Below are positions 23,523 through 35,350 of a stretch of DNA of 64,000 nt, piece after piece. Each line of letters opens with the position of its first letter. Position 1 is the first letter of the stretch. Source of the stretch: Drosophila persimilis (taxonomy: Eukaryota; Arthropoda; Insecta; Diptera; Drosophilidae); contig NW_020825312.1 of assembly GCF_003286085.1 (NCBI RefSeq), forward strand, positions 4,526,001-4,590,000, given 5' to 3'. A program made the translations under genes and the position numbers. The notes beneath the pieces are model-generated. The model was not told the origin of the DNA. It ran no database searches and saw only the letters and a program-made list of their open reading frames with translations.

Positions 23523-24883
23523 CAAACTAGGAGTACCAGCGTAGACCGAGTTCAGCTAATTCCGGACAAATACTCGTAGATTCTGTATCTATTTGCAATT
23601 GAAATTTGCGTTGAAATTTTCATTAGGCACGCAAATTATGCCTAAGAGGAGGCCTTTGATGGTGCGGCTCCGAGTCCCAGCAAACAAAAGTATTTGCAAC
23701 ATGTTTGCGAATGCCCAAAAGACAAAAGCAAGGACCAAGACTCCGATATTATTTGCAGCTCTCCCACTACCGCCAGATGCCCATTCCAGGGGCTCCTCTT
23801 GCTCCAGCTCCGGCTCCATCTCCGGCTCCAGCTCCAGCTCCAGCTCGAATTGCAAATATTTGCTGTAGAAGGGAGCGGGCTCAAAATCAATATTTAAATT
23901 TTCGAGCAACTATTTTTGGAGGCTTTCTTGGTAAACACACATAGAGAGAGATTGGATGGGTCCTGCTTCTGCCTCACAGCGCCCATTATGGATATGTGTG
24001 TGTGTTGGTGTTTCTGTTTGTGTTTGCTTAGAACAAAAGGAACTTTGTGGCCAAAACCTTGTAACAGTTTATACATAGAGCAAAAGAGACGCTAAAAAAC
24101 AATTGCAAAGAGAGGCAGACAGGAACGACTGTTGCTAATTTGTTGCTTCTTTCCTTCCATGGTTTGCTTTGATTTGGTTCTTTTTTCCATGTTTCCCCCT
24201 TTCCATAATAATTTATAGTGTTTTGGGTAGACCATGGCAATTTGTTTGTAATCAGCTGCAGGCCTTTCTCCCCTGATTAGCCGGAAAATCAAAGAACTTG
24301 AGGCAGACAGTTTCCCTTTGCCCCGTTTTCGAAGGTGTTTTCAATTAATCTTTCAATTTAATGTGATCAAAATTGTGCAACTTTATAATCCTAGCGCACA
24401 AGTTTATAATCATCCAAGTTGAACTCAACTTTTGCCACTCGAACCCGGAAAAGTGTGCTAGAAAAATTTGTAGCCCATGCAAAACGAACTCAGTGAAATT
24501 TTCGATAAAGTTTTGTGAAGGACAAAAAAATGGATTCAAAAGTACGAAAGTTTGGAGGCCGCCATCAGGCCAATTGGGGGTCCCCGAATCTGGGCGGCAG
24601 ACTCATTTGATTAAAATTTGTGCGTGATCTTCGGTCAAGTTGCCTTGTTATTCATTCGCGTATTATCATAATAATCAACTCGTCAGTTCACTGGACCTTG
24701 TGTCTGGCCAGAAACTTTTACTTTTGCTTTTGTTTCATTGATAATTCGTTGACAGCCCTCGAGAAAGTTCCCTTATTCGGGGAAGTGGATGGAAAAGCCA
24801 TAAATTGGCCCAGTGGCGGCTTGGCAAACATAATTAGTGTTACATCGGTCTATTATAAATCAAAATGATCCGGCCTGAATTGT

Positions 24884-24897
24884 GGGGGGGGGGGGGG
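24884..24897. repeat. Poly-G run (14)
   Basis: Fourteen consecutive G bases. The length may vary between individuals or be a sequencing artefact. Confidence 0.7.
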
Positions 24898-26879
24898 TAT
24901 AAAAACCATTTATTACCGAATTAAGGCACAATAAAAATAGGGAATATACATATCACACTTTTAGGAATGTATTTGGTTCACACTTTTCATTTGAATTTTC
25001 AGCCAGATTTCACTGCTATTGTTCTTCAATTGCAAGCTTGATATCCTGCAATTTGCTTCCCCTCCACTGCCCTTTAATCTCCTGATCCTGATCCTGCTTC
25101 TGCTCCTGCTCCCGCTCCCACTCAATCCCCCCAAACAGCTCCCGACAGACATCTAACCTGGGGTGGTGCTCATCCGGGCTTTTGTTTTCCATTCTGTTGA
25201 TTCCCTATCTCAGCAGAGACACTGGCACATTTTCAGCTTTTTGTCTTGAATTATAATAATATTGTAAATATTGGATTTTATTGGGGGAGTTTCTGCTGAC
25301 GGAGGCTTAAAGGTTTACCTGTATAGTAGGTTGTTTGCATTTCCTGTTTCCTTATCATTTTTATTGAGGCCATATTGGGCTTTTTTCGGCCTTCGCTGGG
25401 GCTCAACGTGTCCGCTCTTAGGCTGAGGGCGCGCAGAGTAAATTCTTTAACTGGTAGTTTGTCAGGGTCCTGTAAGTTTATTATTATTATTATTAAAACT
25501 ATTTTTACTGCCAGTCCAGGGCGTGGGGGCGATTTATTTTGCCATTTCGTTCAGCTAAACTTGACCCAAAGTGTCCGTATTTTTATTACTCTCGGGTTGC
25601 TTATTAAATGCAATCTCCCTCCTTTGTGCGGGAGCGACATTATGTATGAGCGTCTGTGCATGTGGGCTGCAAGGACACTTTCGGTGCCTAGGTCCGCAGG
25701 CCTAGAGCCTTTTTGCCTTACATTAAATTAAATTTATATGCTTATTTATGAACTTGCAACAATAAAATATTTTTGCGACAAATAAAACTTGAGCCCAACG
25801 AGGTGGAATACGAACGGAAAGAGACAGGGAGAGGGAGAGGCAGAAGGAGAAGGGGAAGGGGAAGCAGCGCTGCGCCAGCTGTGACGCAGAACTATGGAAA
25901 AAGAGCGAGAGACAAGTAGAAAGCGAGAGAAAAGAAACAAAAACTGGAGGAAAATAGAGTGAGAATGGAACATGAGGTGCGGCCATTTGTAGTTTGATGG
26001 GTTTTCTGAATGGCGACAGGAAGAAAGGACCTGCAGGCTGCAGAAGTGGGCAAAAGTAGGCAGAAGTAGGCGCATGGAGGAAAGTTGGGTCGAAAATAAA
26101 TTGCTTCGTTGGCTTACCGTTACCTTGAGGGGTGGGGGCGAGATGAGTGAGCAACCAACCCACTGTTGCCAGTGCCAGCATTTAAGGCCAGCCAACTGGC
26201 TCAGAATTGTATTATTGAGCACTGGCTAGAGGTTTTTACTCCCTTGATGCGTCATAATCCAATTTATGTGACAGAAACAAGCACTCATCCCAATGCATAG
26301 ATTCCTTTAAGTGTTAAAGCACACCCTAAAAACTCTCTCGAATCTCAACCGATCGTCAAGTACACTTCAAGCCACTTCAGTATCGATTTCGTTCAATATA
26401 CCCAGGATACGTTTTCAAAACTAATTACATTTCACACTTTAAGCCCTTCTTTCACCCATTTTCCAACCAACCAAACACACACACACACACATACATATAT
26501 AGGTATATGTATGTATGTATAGCTCAATGCCACAAATGCCGAAGTGAATCCTAATTGAGCCATTTAATTGTCATATAAATCTTAAATTGTATCGCCTAGA
26601 GGCAGTCTCGAGCCCACAGCCACCGCAGAGACAGCGGTGGTTACGTTCTCCAGATGAGAGAGGGGGAGCGAAGGGGAAGCAATCATCTTTAATTTGACGC
26701 GACTGTACTTGAATCTGTACGATGCGAAGGGAGTGACTTCTTGTATATCGTAACCATTTACGATATTCAATAAACTTTTATTCCCAACTTCTGGATGGAC
26801 ATTTTAAAGTATTTTTCTGTATTTCTCTCTGGTCAGGGACACACTGGCTCTGGTAAAACAGTTAATTGAAGTACGTACT

Positions 26880-27010
26880 TGAGAGCAGTGCAGAATTGTG
26901 AAAGCGGGAGAATGAAGAGCGAGTGAGAGAGAGACAGATACGGATACGGAGAGAGTGAAAGCTTATAAACTCTCAGCCAGTAGTTGGCTTCCAATTTGTT
27001 CCACTAAGTC
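26880..27010 (+). promoter_or_regulatory. Promoter-like block: GAGAG cluster plus TATAAA
   Basis: A cluster of GAGAG/AGCGAG motifs (26885-26955) leads into GCTTATAAACTC, with TATAAA at 26964-26969. A start site would be expected near 26994. No coding exon follows within several kilobases, so this could be an alternative promoter (for example of ome), a non-coding transcript start, or chance. Confidence 0.25.
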
Positions 27011-30000
27011 GTTTTTAGTGCAGCAGCAGCCCTCTGTTTTTCCGCTTTTCCCACCACACCTAAGCCGCAGCTCATGAGCGGACCATCGGGGCGGCGAACG
27101 TGGAGCTGTTTTCCACATTTAAAAAATATTTGTTTTGTTAGTTTTAGTTTTGCCCTACTAATTTCGAGAGCTGTAAATGGAATCCGTTTTTTCCGCTCTG
27201 CCCGACGCCCGAAATGATGTGTTCCCTAAATAGAAGGTGACTTTCAGTTTCCGACCAACTCTGGCCATGATTCCATTCACTGGACCAAAAACTCCCAAGG
27301 AGTGTGCCTGTAATTGCTGCACGTTTTTGCATTAGCCCCATTTCAATGGGCCGCATATGAAACGTGTTCCAGCGCCTGGGGACCAAACTAGAATTTCCAA
27401 ATTTCTTTGCAGCTTCTGTTTGATATGTTCGGTCTCGGTCCCCTTTACTCGGCTCCCTGCACCCAGCTCCCTCCCAGAGCTGGAGCTGCAATGGGCTGGC
27501 AAACATTTTAAGCTCTTGGCAGGCAAACAAGGAGCTCCTCTGCTTCATGGGAGGAGGTCTGGCTGGCAAACCAATTCCAATGCTCATTTGGGGGGCCGGG
27601 CTGTTGACATTTTAATAAAAATTATTCGTCGCATTGCAGTCGAGGAGAGAGGAGATTGGATTGCACGGATCCAAGGGAGAGTGAGCAGATAAATGGATCC
27701 AAAATGCATTCATTGCATCCCAATCATTGGGGCAACTACAATTTAAGGAATCTCCAACGACAACAGAGCCCAGCAGAGAGCTGGGGGAAATTTATTTGAA
27801 ACGAGTGTGTCCCATGGGATCGTTTAGTTCTCTTCACCGCCATGTTAACCGAGTTTTTAATTGGTTTTTAATTTATTTACTAAAAATGATGCATGCCCTT
27901 AATTGGTATTTCTTTCCGAACTCTATACGAATTTATGACATAATTAAAATTCAACACTCTCAGCCATCGCCAACCCATATTTAACTGTGCAAATATTGAC
28001 AGCCGCCGACAGGACGGGACAGAGAGTGAGAGAGAGAGAAAGAGAGAGAAAAGTCACACTCTGAAAATATTTTTACAAAAAATTGAACACAGAGACTCGT
28101 AAATTTTGCCCACAAACATCGGGCTCCCATAAAGTGCACATTTTTTCAATTTAATGGGGCCAACGAAGACCAAAAACGACATTGGCAAAACGGAAAATAA
28201 TCCCAATGCAAATGGGGTAAAAAAGGAAGGAAAGAAAGAGCGAGAGGGCTAGAGGGCGAGAGAGAGAACAAGAAGATGCTGGCAGATAAATTGCATTATC
28301 GTTGATTTGCAAAGAATTTATTGCATATAAACAAATTGCTGACGCATCAAATCTATTGTTTGGATATTTCTCTCCCGGGGGAAAATTGCAAAGCGAACGG
28401 AATGAGAATCAAATAGCAATCAAATCGTTGAATATCCACAAAAGAAGGCATTTCGGACAAAATAATTCTTAATAGAGTGTGGGTGAACAGAGCATAAAAA
28501 TGCCATGAAAAACCTATCGAAAGGGTCACAAAGGCATGACTGAACATTGCTTGGGACGTGTCCACGAAGGGCGAGAGCACTCCGAATGCTCCGCTATGCT
28601 CGAGATCCTTCAACCACTTTCGATACATTTCGTAATGGTTTCATAACCACCAATGACTTTGAGTTCCAGCTATAAACTGAAATGAACTTTTACAACTGAT
28701 AAGAAAAGCATGCGAGAAAGTCACATTGCAACTATAAAGATTGTAAGATTGATAGAGCCGGACGATAGCTACCCGTCCCGTCAAGAACACAGCCCCCACT
28801 ATGAACTAATCTAATTGATTCCATTATACAATACCATACCATAGGCTAGATTGTGTCGGTTGTACGTTATGGGCGACGCCTCCAATTATACCAATAAACT
28901 CTGGCAATCCATTAGAAAACGTAGCCCCGAAAGCACTTCAGTCCTTAAATATTTCCGCACAGTTTGCTTTTGCTGTACTTGCACTTTCCGGGCCCCAAGC
29001 CTCTAACTAATTTTGCTCTCACTCGGGGAAAACCCATCCAAACATAAATTCTGTAGGGTCAGTTTTCGGTCGTACAAAAATTCTAAAAAAAAAACCAAAC
29101 AAAAAATAATCAAAAAAAAAAAAAGGAGAAAGCGAAAAAAGTTGAAAAATTGTTTTGGTCTGGCTGGCAGAAGGAAATGTCGGAACGGAATTAAACGGGC
29201 TGCAGACTCGAAGGGTTCTTAAGGGTTTTCGTTTTCGTTTCCTTAACCTTGGCGGGTAACTAATGGGTTAAGGCAACTTAGAAACAGATTCGGATCCAAG
29301 GAGCAGCAGTGGCAGCAATGGCAGCCACGGCAGCAGCCACGCAAGTCTCTCGTTAGGCGGCGGGAGAGACCAATTGACACTGAATTTAATTCCGCATGAA
29401 GTGTTATACCATAGCCTGACATTTGAATTGGTAATTTCAGTGCCAGTGCCAGTGGTGGATGGCACCTCCCCAGCACCAGCACCAGCACCAGCGCCAGCAC
29501 CATCCCATCTCCTCCCATCCCCGTTTGCCATATCCTCTGTTGCTTAGACCACACAACGGAAATTGCCTTTTTTGCGCGACTTCCGTTTTTGTGCGATTTC
29601 TGCACGCAGCATCAAGCGATACTTTAGTAAGTGACAGCTTGCCATGCTCCCATCCCAACCCATCCCATCCCAACCCATCATCCCGTTCCAGCTGGATCTG
29701 GCTGCTTCTCTGTAGGCTCCAGGATCCAGGCTACCGGCTCCTGGCTCCCGGCTCCAGTTCCAGTCCTACTTACCGCGACACTTGGCATGCCACGCATAAA
29801 GCTGTCAATGTCAATGTAACGTGTTAATTTCAAAGTGGTTTAGTTTGTTGACGCAGCTTGTTAGGCGTCCGCCTCCACTCCCTGCGGATGGCTCCCTTCT
29901 GCCGTCTGGGGCACAAAATGTTGGAGCACATGTGCTTATTATGCCACTCGCTCTTTTGCGTTAAGGGGGTTACTCAGAGGCTGCCTCCCTTATCCCTTTT

Positions 30001-31049
30001 TGCCGGCTGTCTGTGTTGTCTGATGCCTGCTGCAGATGATTTCTATCGTGGAATTTGATTGATTGAAACCTGGTTCACGTGGGGGACGCTACGGGGGCCT
30101 GCACGAAAGCGGCCGGGGGCAGAAAAAAGCAGCTGGTTGTGGCATTTAACTTAGTTGGAGCTGTTAAAGCCTGCGGTCCAAATATTTGCATTTTAAAGTG
30201 ATTAATTATTTAGGAACTCCAGGCGGGAAAGAAACGATTTGTTATGTACAGTCACCGCAAAAGTTTATCGTCAGAGATGCGGTTCTACATATATGTATAA
30301 ACTACATGTGTACACAAGTTGATGGCGTAGGAAATAGGCTTAAACGGATACAAGAGAAGCAGACTCAAAAGCCAACAAATACCGTTTAGGTTAATCGAAA
30401 GCTTTGAGGTATTAGAAAGTGAAATGGGCCAGGACAGGTAACTACACACACATTTCACCCCACGGCAACGGTACTCGCTTCCATAGGGTCGATAATAGAT
30501 TGTGGACTCGTTGCAAAGCCCAAACATAATGGGACTTCAGGGTCCTGCCAAATCCACAAACCGAATGCAAATCCCGTTCCCTACACCCGGAACAGAGCCA
30601 CAACAGCCACGCCCACATTAGCAGCTTGTAAAAACTGTAAATGCTCCGAAGACCCGGCCTTGTTCGTAGTCCTGTTTATGCGCCAACGCCTCCTGGCAGT
30701 CCTGCCCAACCTCATTACAAGGCTCAGGCCCGCCAAATGCCAACTGTCATGTGGTTAAGGGTGAGGGTGCTGCTGGTGTGACTGGTGCCGTTAGGCACCA
30801 TAAAAGCAGTCGGAAAATGGGGAAAATCTCCAGCTTTGGTTCCAGCGTCAACATTTTTGGCAGCAAATAAAATTTGCTTGTGTTTTTCGAGAGATTTTCG
30901 CACGTTGACAAGAGGCACGCGCGCCTGGAGATGGGGGAAGCAGCTCCATTGAACCTTATTGTAGGTTCTCCCACCTCCACTCGCAGGCAAATGAGTGTGC
31001 AACGGAGGCCAGGCAGTGTCGGTGGCGGTGGCAGTAGGCAGTAGGCAGA

Positions 31050-31096
31050 CTGTAGGGCTGTAGGGCTGTAGGGCTGTAGGACTGTAGGTCTGTGGG
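31050..31096. repeat. CTGTAGGG 8-bp minisatellite
   Basis: Six tandem copies of CTGTAGGG with slight changes in the last two. Confidence 0.75.
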
Positions 31097-33412
31097 AAGC
31101 AGCAGCACTGCGACGCACTCAAAATCTAAATGCATGAGACTTTCATTGTCGCCTGGAAGAGCTCATAAACTTGTTAAATGAAATTGCCGTTTGGTGTTGG
31201 TGTTGGTGTTGGTGCTGCTGCTGGAGCTGTTGTTGTGGTTGTGCTTGTCTTTTGTGTTTGGATTGTTCATCATTTTGTCAGCCAACATCTGGCATTGACA
31301 TGCTTAAACGTGTCTCCATAATGCTGTTCATGTTGTTCCTCCTCCGAATGGCCGACAAACAAAAGCCAATTACGAGTATGTGGCATGGCAGCCAGAAACA
31401 TCTGCCAACCTGCAAAACAGAGCGCTGAAGAAAAGTTTTCTAACACAACCGCACCCGCACTGAAGGGGCTGAAGGTGATAGAGCCTGGAACATGGCCGTT
31501 TATCTGGTCATGGCTTTGGCTTTGGCCGATGCCGATGCCGATGCCAATGCAGCTGCACACTGAGGGCTGTGCAGCTATGCGGCAGGAATTTCTGGGATTT
31601 CTAAACAAATTTTATGGTCTTTGGAGCGGAGAGGAAGACAGGAATAAGATTTGCCACATGTAACCATCAACATGAAACTGTCTGAACTAAGTCCAGAGTA
31701 AATCCATCACATACTCGCACATAACACACACGAAAACCATTCAAACATAATTTAGAATGCTGATCTCCTCAGCGACAAAAACTGCTAGCCAAATATGATT
31801 TGTGGCACGCGACCGAAGGCGACAAGAGCGACAAGAGCGACAATAATCTAGGGCCCATTGCATTGCCGACCCCATTTTGGAGCTGACCGCAAAAGGAATA
31901 CTCGTACATATCTTTATTCCACATGCGGACCACATGGCGTATGCGCAATAAAAATAACTGAATAACTGACTAGCCTGAAAGGAGAGACAAAAGAGGACTG
32001 AGGGCTGAGGGCCGAGGACTGAGGACTAGAACGGAGGACCGAGAGTGACTGAATGACTGAGTGAAAGTACACTTGAAGCAATTTGTCTTGCCAGATACGT
32101 GACTTATTCCACTCGCCTAGTAAGTACTTCAAGAGCAATATTTTCGCTAGATGGTTATTCGTATGGCTGTGACTGTTGCTGTTCCTATTCCCGCATTTTT
32201 ATAGCATTCCATTCCTCGTTGGCTGGGTTGTGTGTCAAGGTGCGACGAGGTCAGCACTTTCGCTGCCAGAACAAAAAATCACACTCACAAAGCGGATGTA
32301 AAACTGATTGCACAACGTGTCACTGCGATTCCCGTACTATTCCATTCCATTTGTTTCCGCCGCTTTTGGCCTCTAAGCGCTGCCGCACCGTACTCATTAG
32401 GTTATGCAAGATGAAAACATAGACAGATTCAACGACAGGGCGACATGAACAGTGGGATTGAGAGGACTATTAGCGAGAATCTCAATGTCAAGAGCTAAGA
32501 GCCTTAACTCCCACCCACACACCCACACACCCACACAGCCACACGCACAAAACACAGTAAATTCAGCCAAAAGATACACTTGAAACGGGCTTAGAACGAC
32601 GCCAGCAGCGAGAGCAGAACAGAACAGAATACCACACAAGAATACACAAAAAATCGAGCAAAGCAAAAGAAAGGCTTTAAGCAAACACACTCACCAGATA
32701 GCAGACACCCGCATTGTGGCGAGCAAACACATGCCACAACATGCCACAAGGAGTCTTTTAGGGGCTGGGAGCCTTATACACACTCAAGATGTTGCGGTGC
32801 ATTTGTCTTAATTTGTGACAAATGCATGACAGAGCAAACAAGCGGCCAACACCAAGAACAATGGTAGTAATAGCCCTTGCCAGCCGCATCATAGATGCCC
32901 TCACCTAGAACCCCTACTAATACCTTCTAAACAAAATTCAGCTCTTTAGTGGGGGAATTCATCATCATGAAATATATACTTAAGTGCAGAATTGTCTGAA
33001 TTTGAAACCAATGATCATGATGTGAAGCTTTAATTCATGGATACTCTATTGAGGTTTTCCCACCAATTTGGTAACCTTTTCTCTATCCTTTGATAGATGT
33101 AGAGTATACAAAATACAAGTACCATTACGAAGCTGTTCAGCAGAAAAGTTCAACCAAAGCCTGGTGGAAAGAAAATAAATCTAACCCGCAAAAGAGCAGA
33201 GTGTAAAGTGCTGGCCCGTGCAAAAAAGTGCATCAAGAGATGGAAAACCTCCCAAGCCCAAACCCAAGCCCAGGCTCCAGAAACAACAAAAAGAAATAAG
33301 CATTGCACAGATAAATCCCGAGCTCACCCAGCTGGGAACTCATTGTCACAGAAACATACACAAAAGATCTCACAGAAAATTGTAAACTTTTGGACAAAAA
33401 TCATTCCATTTT

Positions 33413-33414
33413 AG
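33413..33414 (+). other. Probable 3' splice site in the thioredoxin leader
   Basis: TTCCATTTTAG|GCC lies 30 bases before the ATG with a fair pyrimidine tract. It would create a short second leader segment. The matching donor could not be placed. Confidence 0.35.
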
Positions 33415-33443
33415 GCCTAAATTCAATTCAGAATATCAGATCC

Positions 33444-33869
33444 ATGGCTAACGCTAACAAGAAGGTAATCGTGGTGGAGTCGAAGACCAATTTCGAAAAC
33501 ATTATCGGCGAGGCGGGCAACAAGCACGTCCTGGTGGAGTTCTTTGCCACCTGGTGCGGCCCCTGTGCCCTGATCGGGCCCCGGCTCGAGCAGATGGCCA
33601 ACGAGTATGCTGGCCGCATGATCATCCTCAAGATCGACGTAGACGACCACGAGGAGCTGGCCGTCGAGTACGAGATCACCAGCATGCCCACCTTCCTGAT
33701 CATCAAAAACAAGGTGACCCTGACCCAGTTTGTGGGCAGCAACGCGGAGAAGGTCGAGAGCAACGTCGTGAAGTTTGTCGGCAAGCCGGAAGGCGTTAAG
33801 ACGGCCATCCCCGAGGCTGCTGGCACCTCGCGGGCCGTGACCGAGACTACCAAGATGGATAAGAACTGA
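33444..33869 (+). CDS. Thioredoxin-like protein with short C-terminal tail (141 aa)
   Basis: A single-domain thioredoxin. It carries the redox motif WCGPC (residues 37-41), the cis-proline loop MPT (81-83) and the usual beta-alpha order; residues 1-112 cover the fold and a polar tail of about 28 residues follows. Two departures from the standard enzyme: the residue after WCGPC is Ala rather than Lys, and the buried Asp before the motif is Glu (VEFFATWCGPC). It should reduce protein disulphides in the cytosol, assuming thioredoxin reductase recycles it. The start is the ATG at 33444 (GATCCATGG); codons upstream in frame are separated by a good acceptor (TTCCATTTTAG, 33413-33414), so the leader probably has an intron. 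Third codon positions are strongly G/C, unlike the small orphan genes. An ATTAAA signal lies at 33893-33898. D. melanogaster has a similar thioredoxin (I recall CG13473) near ome; TrxT and deadhead are more distant relatives. It may be nested in ome intron 1. Confidence 0.9.
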   Translation: MANANKKVIVVESKTNFENIIGEAGNKHVLVEFFATWCGPCALIGPRLEQMANEYAGRMIILKIDVDDHEELAVEYEITSMPTFLIIKNKVTLTQFVGSNAEKVESNVVKFVGKPEGVKTAIPEAAGTSRAVTETTKMDKN

Positions 33870-33899
33870 ACACTTAATGCTTAATGCTCTAAATTAAAT

Positions 33900-34863
33900 A
33901 TTAGCCACCATTCCTTGAGCCTACTATTGGGGGTCTCAACGACTTTTGGGGTAGACTCAATTGCACATATACATATGTAGGCTTGAGACTAACCAAGTTT
34001 GATAATTGGTTAGAGATGCCACGGATGCAAATGGACCTGTGTATAAGGTTGGTGGTGGAATCAACTGAACAGTTGTAGTATTTTTGTCACCATTTTCAAA
34101 CATACGAGTAGGTAGAACCAAAGAATCCCAACTAAGTTGAGTCCCACTGGGTGCTTTCCCTGAATATGCTTTCTAATTGAAGGACTCTCGTATCATCTGC
34201 CCACCTGCCACCTGCCACCTGCCATCTGCCATCTACCATCTGCCACCTTCTGCACGGAAAACAATGAACCCTTTTGTTTGCCCGAATTCAGTGTAAATCT
34301 GCGATCTATTTTATACCCAAGCAGCCATTGTCTCCATCCATTGTTGGTTCCGTAAGCCGGCCGGCCATACATGTGCGAGTACACACATATGTGGGACACT
34401 CGTCTCATCTGTTGTTCGCATTACGCATATTTCAATTAGATTAATTAAGCAAAAGCCAAAGCCAAAGTTAAAGTCAAGCGGCTGGACGACCCTATGCTAG
34501 GGGAAGCGGCATCTGGCATCTGGCGGGCGGCACCAGCTTTGAGCGTGAATCGGCGATAAGTTGTGGAAGAGAGACAGAGAAAGAGAGGCTGGGACTGAGG
34601 CAGAGGCAGAGAGACGAAGACAGCTTATGTCCCTCGGGGCCTGACAGCTGTAAACTGACACTTTGTTTTACTTAACCTCCAGCTGAGTGATGCACCCAGA
34701 GGCGGGAGGCGGTGTTAGAAGAGGAGAGGGCCAATGCTCACTTGCCAACCACCCCCCCGCCCTCAGAACTTTCATTCCTTTTAACATTCTTAAGGACCTT
34801 ATTGAAAACTTATTTGTGTCTCTTGCTCTTTTTTCCCGTTCGCCTCGCATTGCTGCCTGCAGT
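33900..34863. other. Non-coding DNA between the thioredoxin gene and the INE-1-like repeat
   Basis: No gene is seen. It includes a CCACCTGCCATCTG-type repeat (about 34197-34250). Confidence 0.5.
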
Positions 34864-35350
34864 TATACCCGATACTCAAAATGAGTATAGGGGTATATTA
34901 GATTGGTGGTGATGTGTGTAACGTCCAGAAGGAAGCGTCTCCGAACCTATAAAGTATATATATTCCTCATCAGCCATGTTGTGCCCTTTGAGCCGTGTCT
35001 GTCCGTCCAGACTTCTGTTATACATATGTACATATGTATGTCACTGTTACAACTTTTAAACTTTGAAGATACGAGAAAATTAAAAACCCATAATCATGGA
35101 GAATGACTATATCTACCAGATTGCCGAATCCAGATCAGATCGCATCATTTTTACAGCCACAAGGAACAAATCAATTTGCAGTGGCTACGCAGCGCCCGAC
35201 GACATGTTCAGACACATTTTCTGTCTCTCTCGCACGCACTCTTCGTCGCTCAATGTAGCCGTACTGACTATGTGTGTATGCATCGGGTATAAATGTAGAG
35301 TTGCGGTCGTCGCAGCAGCTCACAACGCTCCCTCTCGTTTTTGTTTGTGT
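34864..35350. mobile_element. INE-1/DINE-1-like helitron-derived element
   Basis: The left edge TATACCCGATACTCAAAAT, then GAGTATAGGGGTATATTAGA, a TGTAACGTCCAGAAGGAAGCG block, a CTATAAAGTATATATATTC block and a TCTGTCCGTCCA block follow the order I know from INE-1/DINE-1 repeats of Drosophila. The second part (about 35095-35345, with GACTATATCTACCAGATTGC and GGGTATAAATGTAGAGTTG) is one I associate with obscura-group copies. It encodes nothing; short frames across it are spurious. The right end is uncertain. Family recognised from memory without a library search. Confidence 0.6.

Larger units (their letters stand above)
16060..33443. other. Long non-coding region, possibly ome intron 1
   Basis: Over 17 kb without a gene I can support. 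It holds simple repeats and minisatellites (listed separately), a five-copy degenerate tandem repeat (22290-22975), a promoter-like block (26880-27010), a poly-T run (17001-17019), a poly-G run (24884-24897) and an A-rich stretch near 29080-29125. Open frames are short and overlapping. If the 5' exon at 15.9 kb belongs to ome, this is intronic DNA and would be expected to hold enhancers. Confidence 0.45.

Noticed and set aside
29080-29125. A-rich tract as the tail of a retroposed gene
   Set aside because: The A runs are interrupted and no gene-like sequence or target duplication lies upstream.
33208-33414. 68-codon frame before the thioredoxin gene
   Set aside because: It lacks an ATG start, is Gln/Lys/Thr-rich as in leader sequence, and ends at the predicted acceptor.
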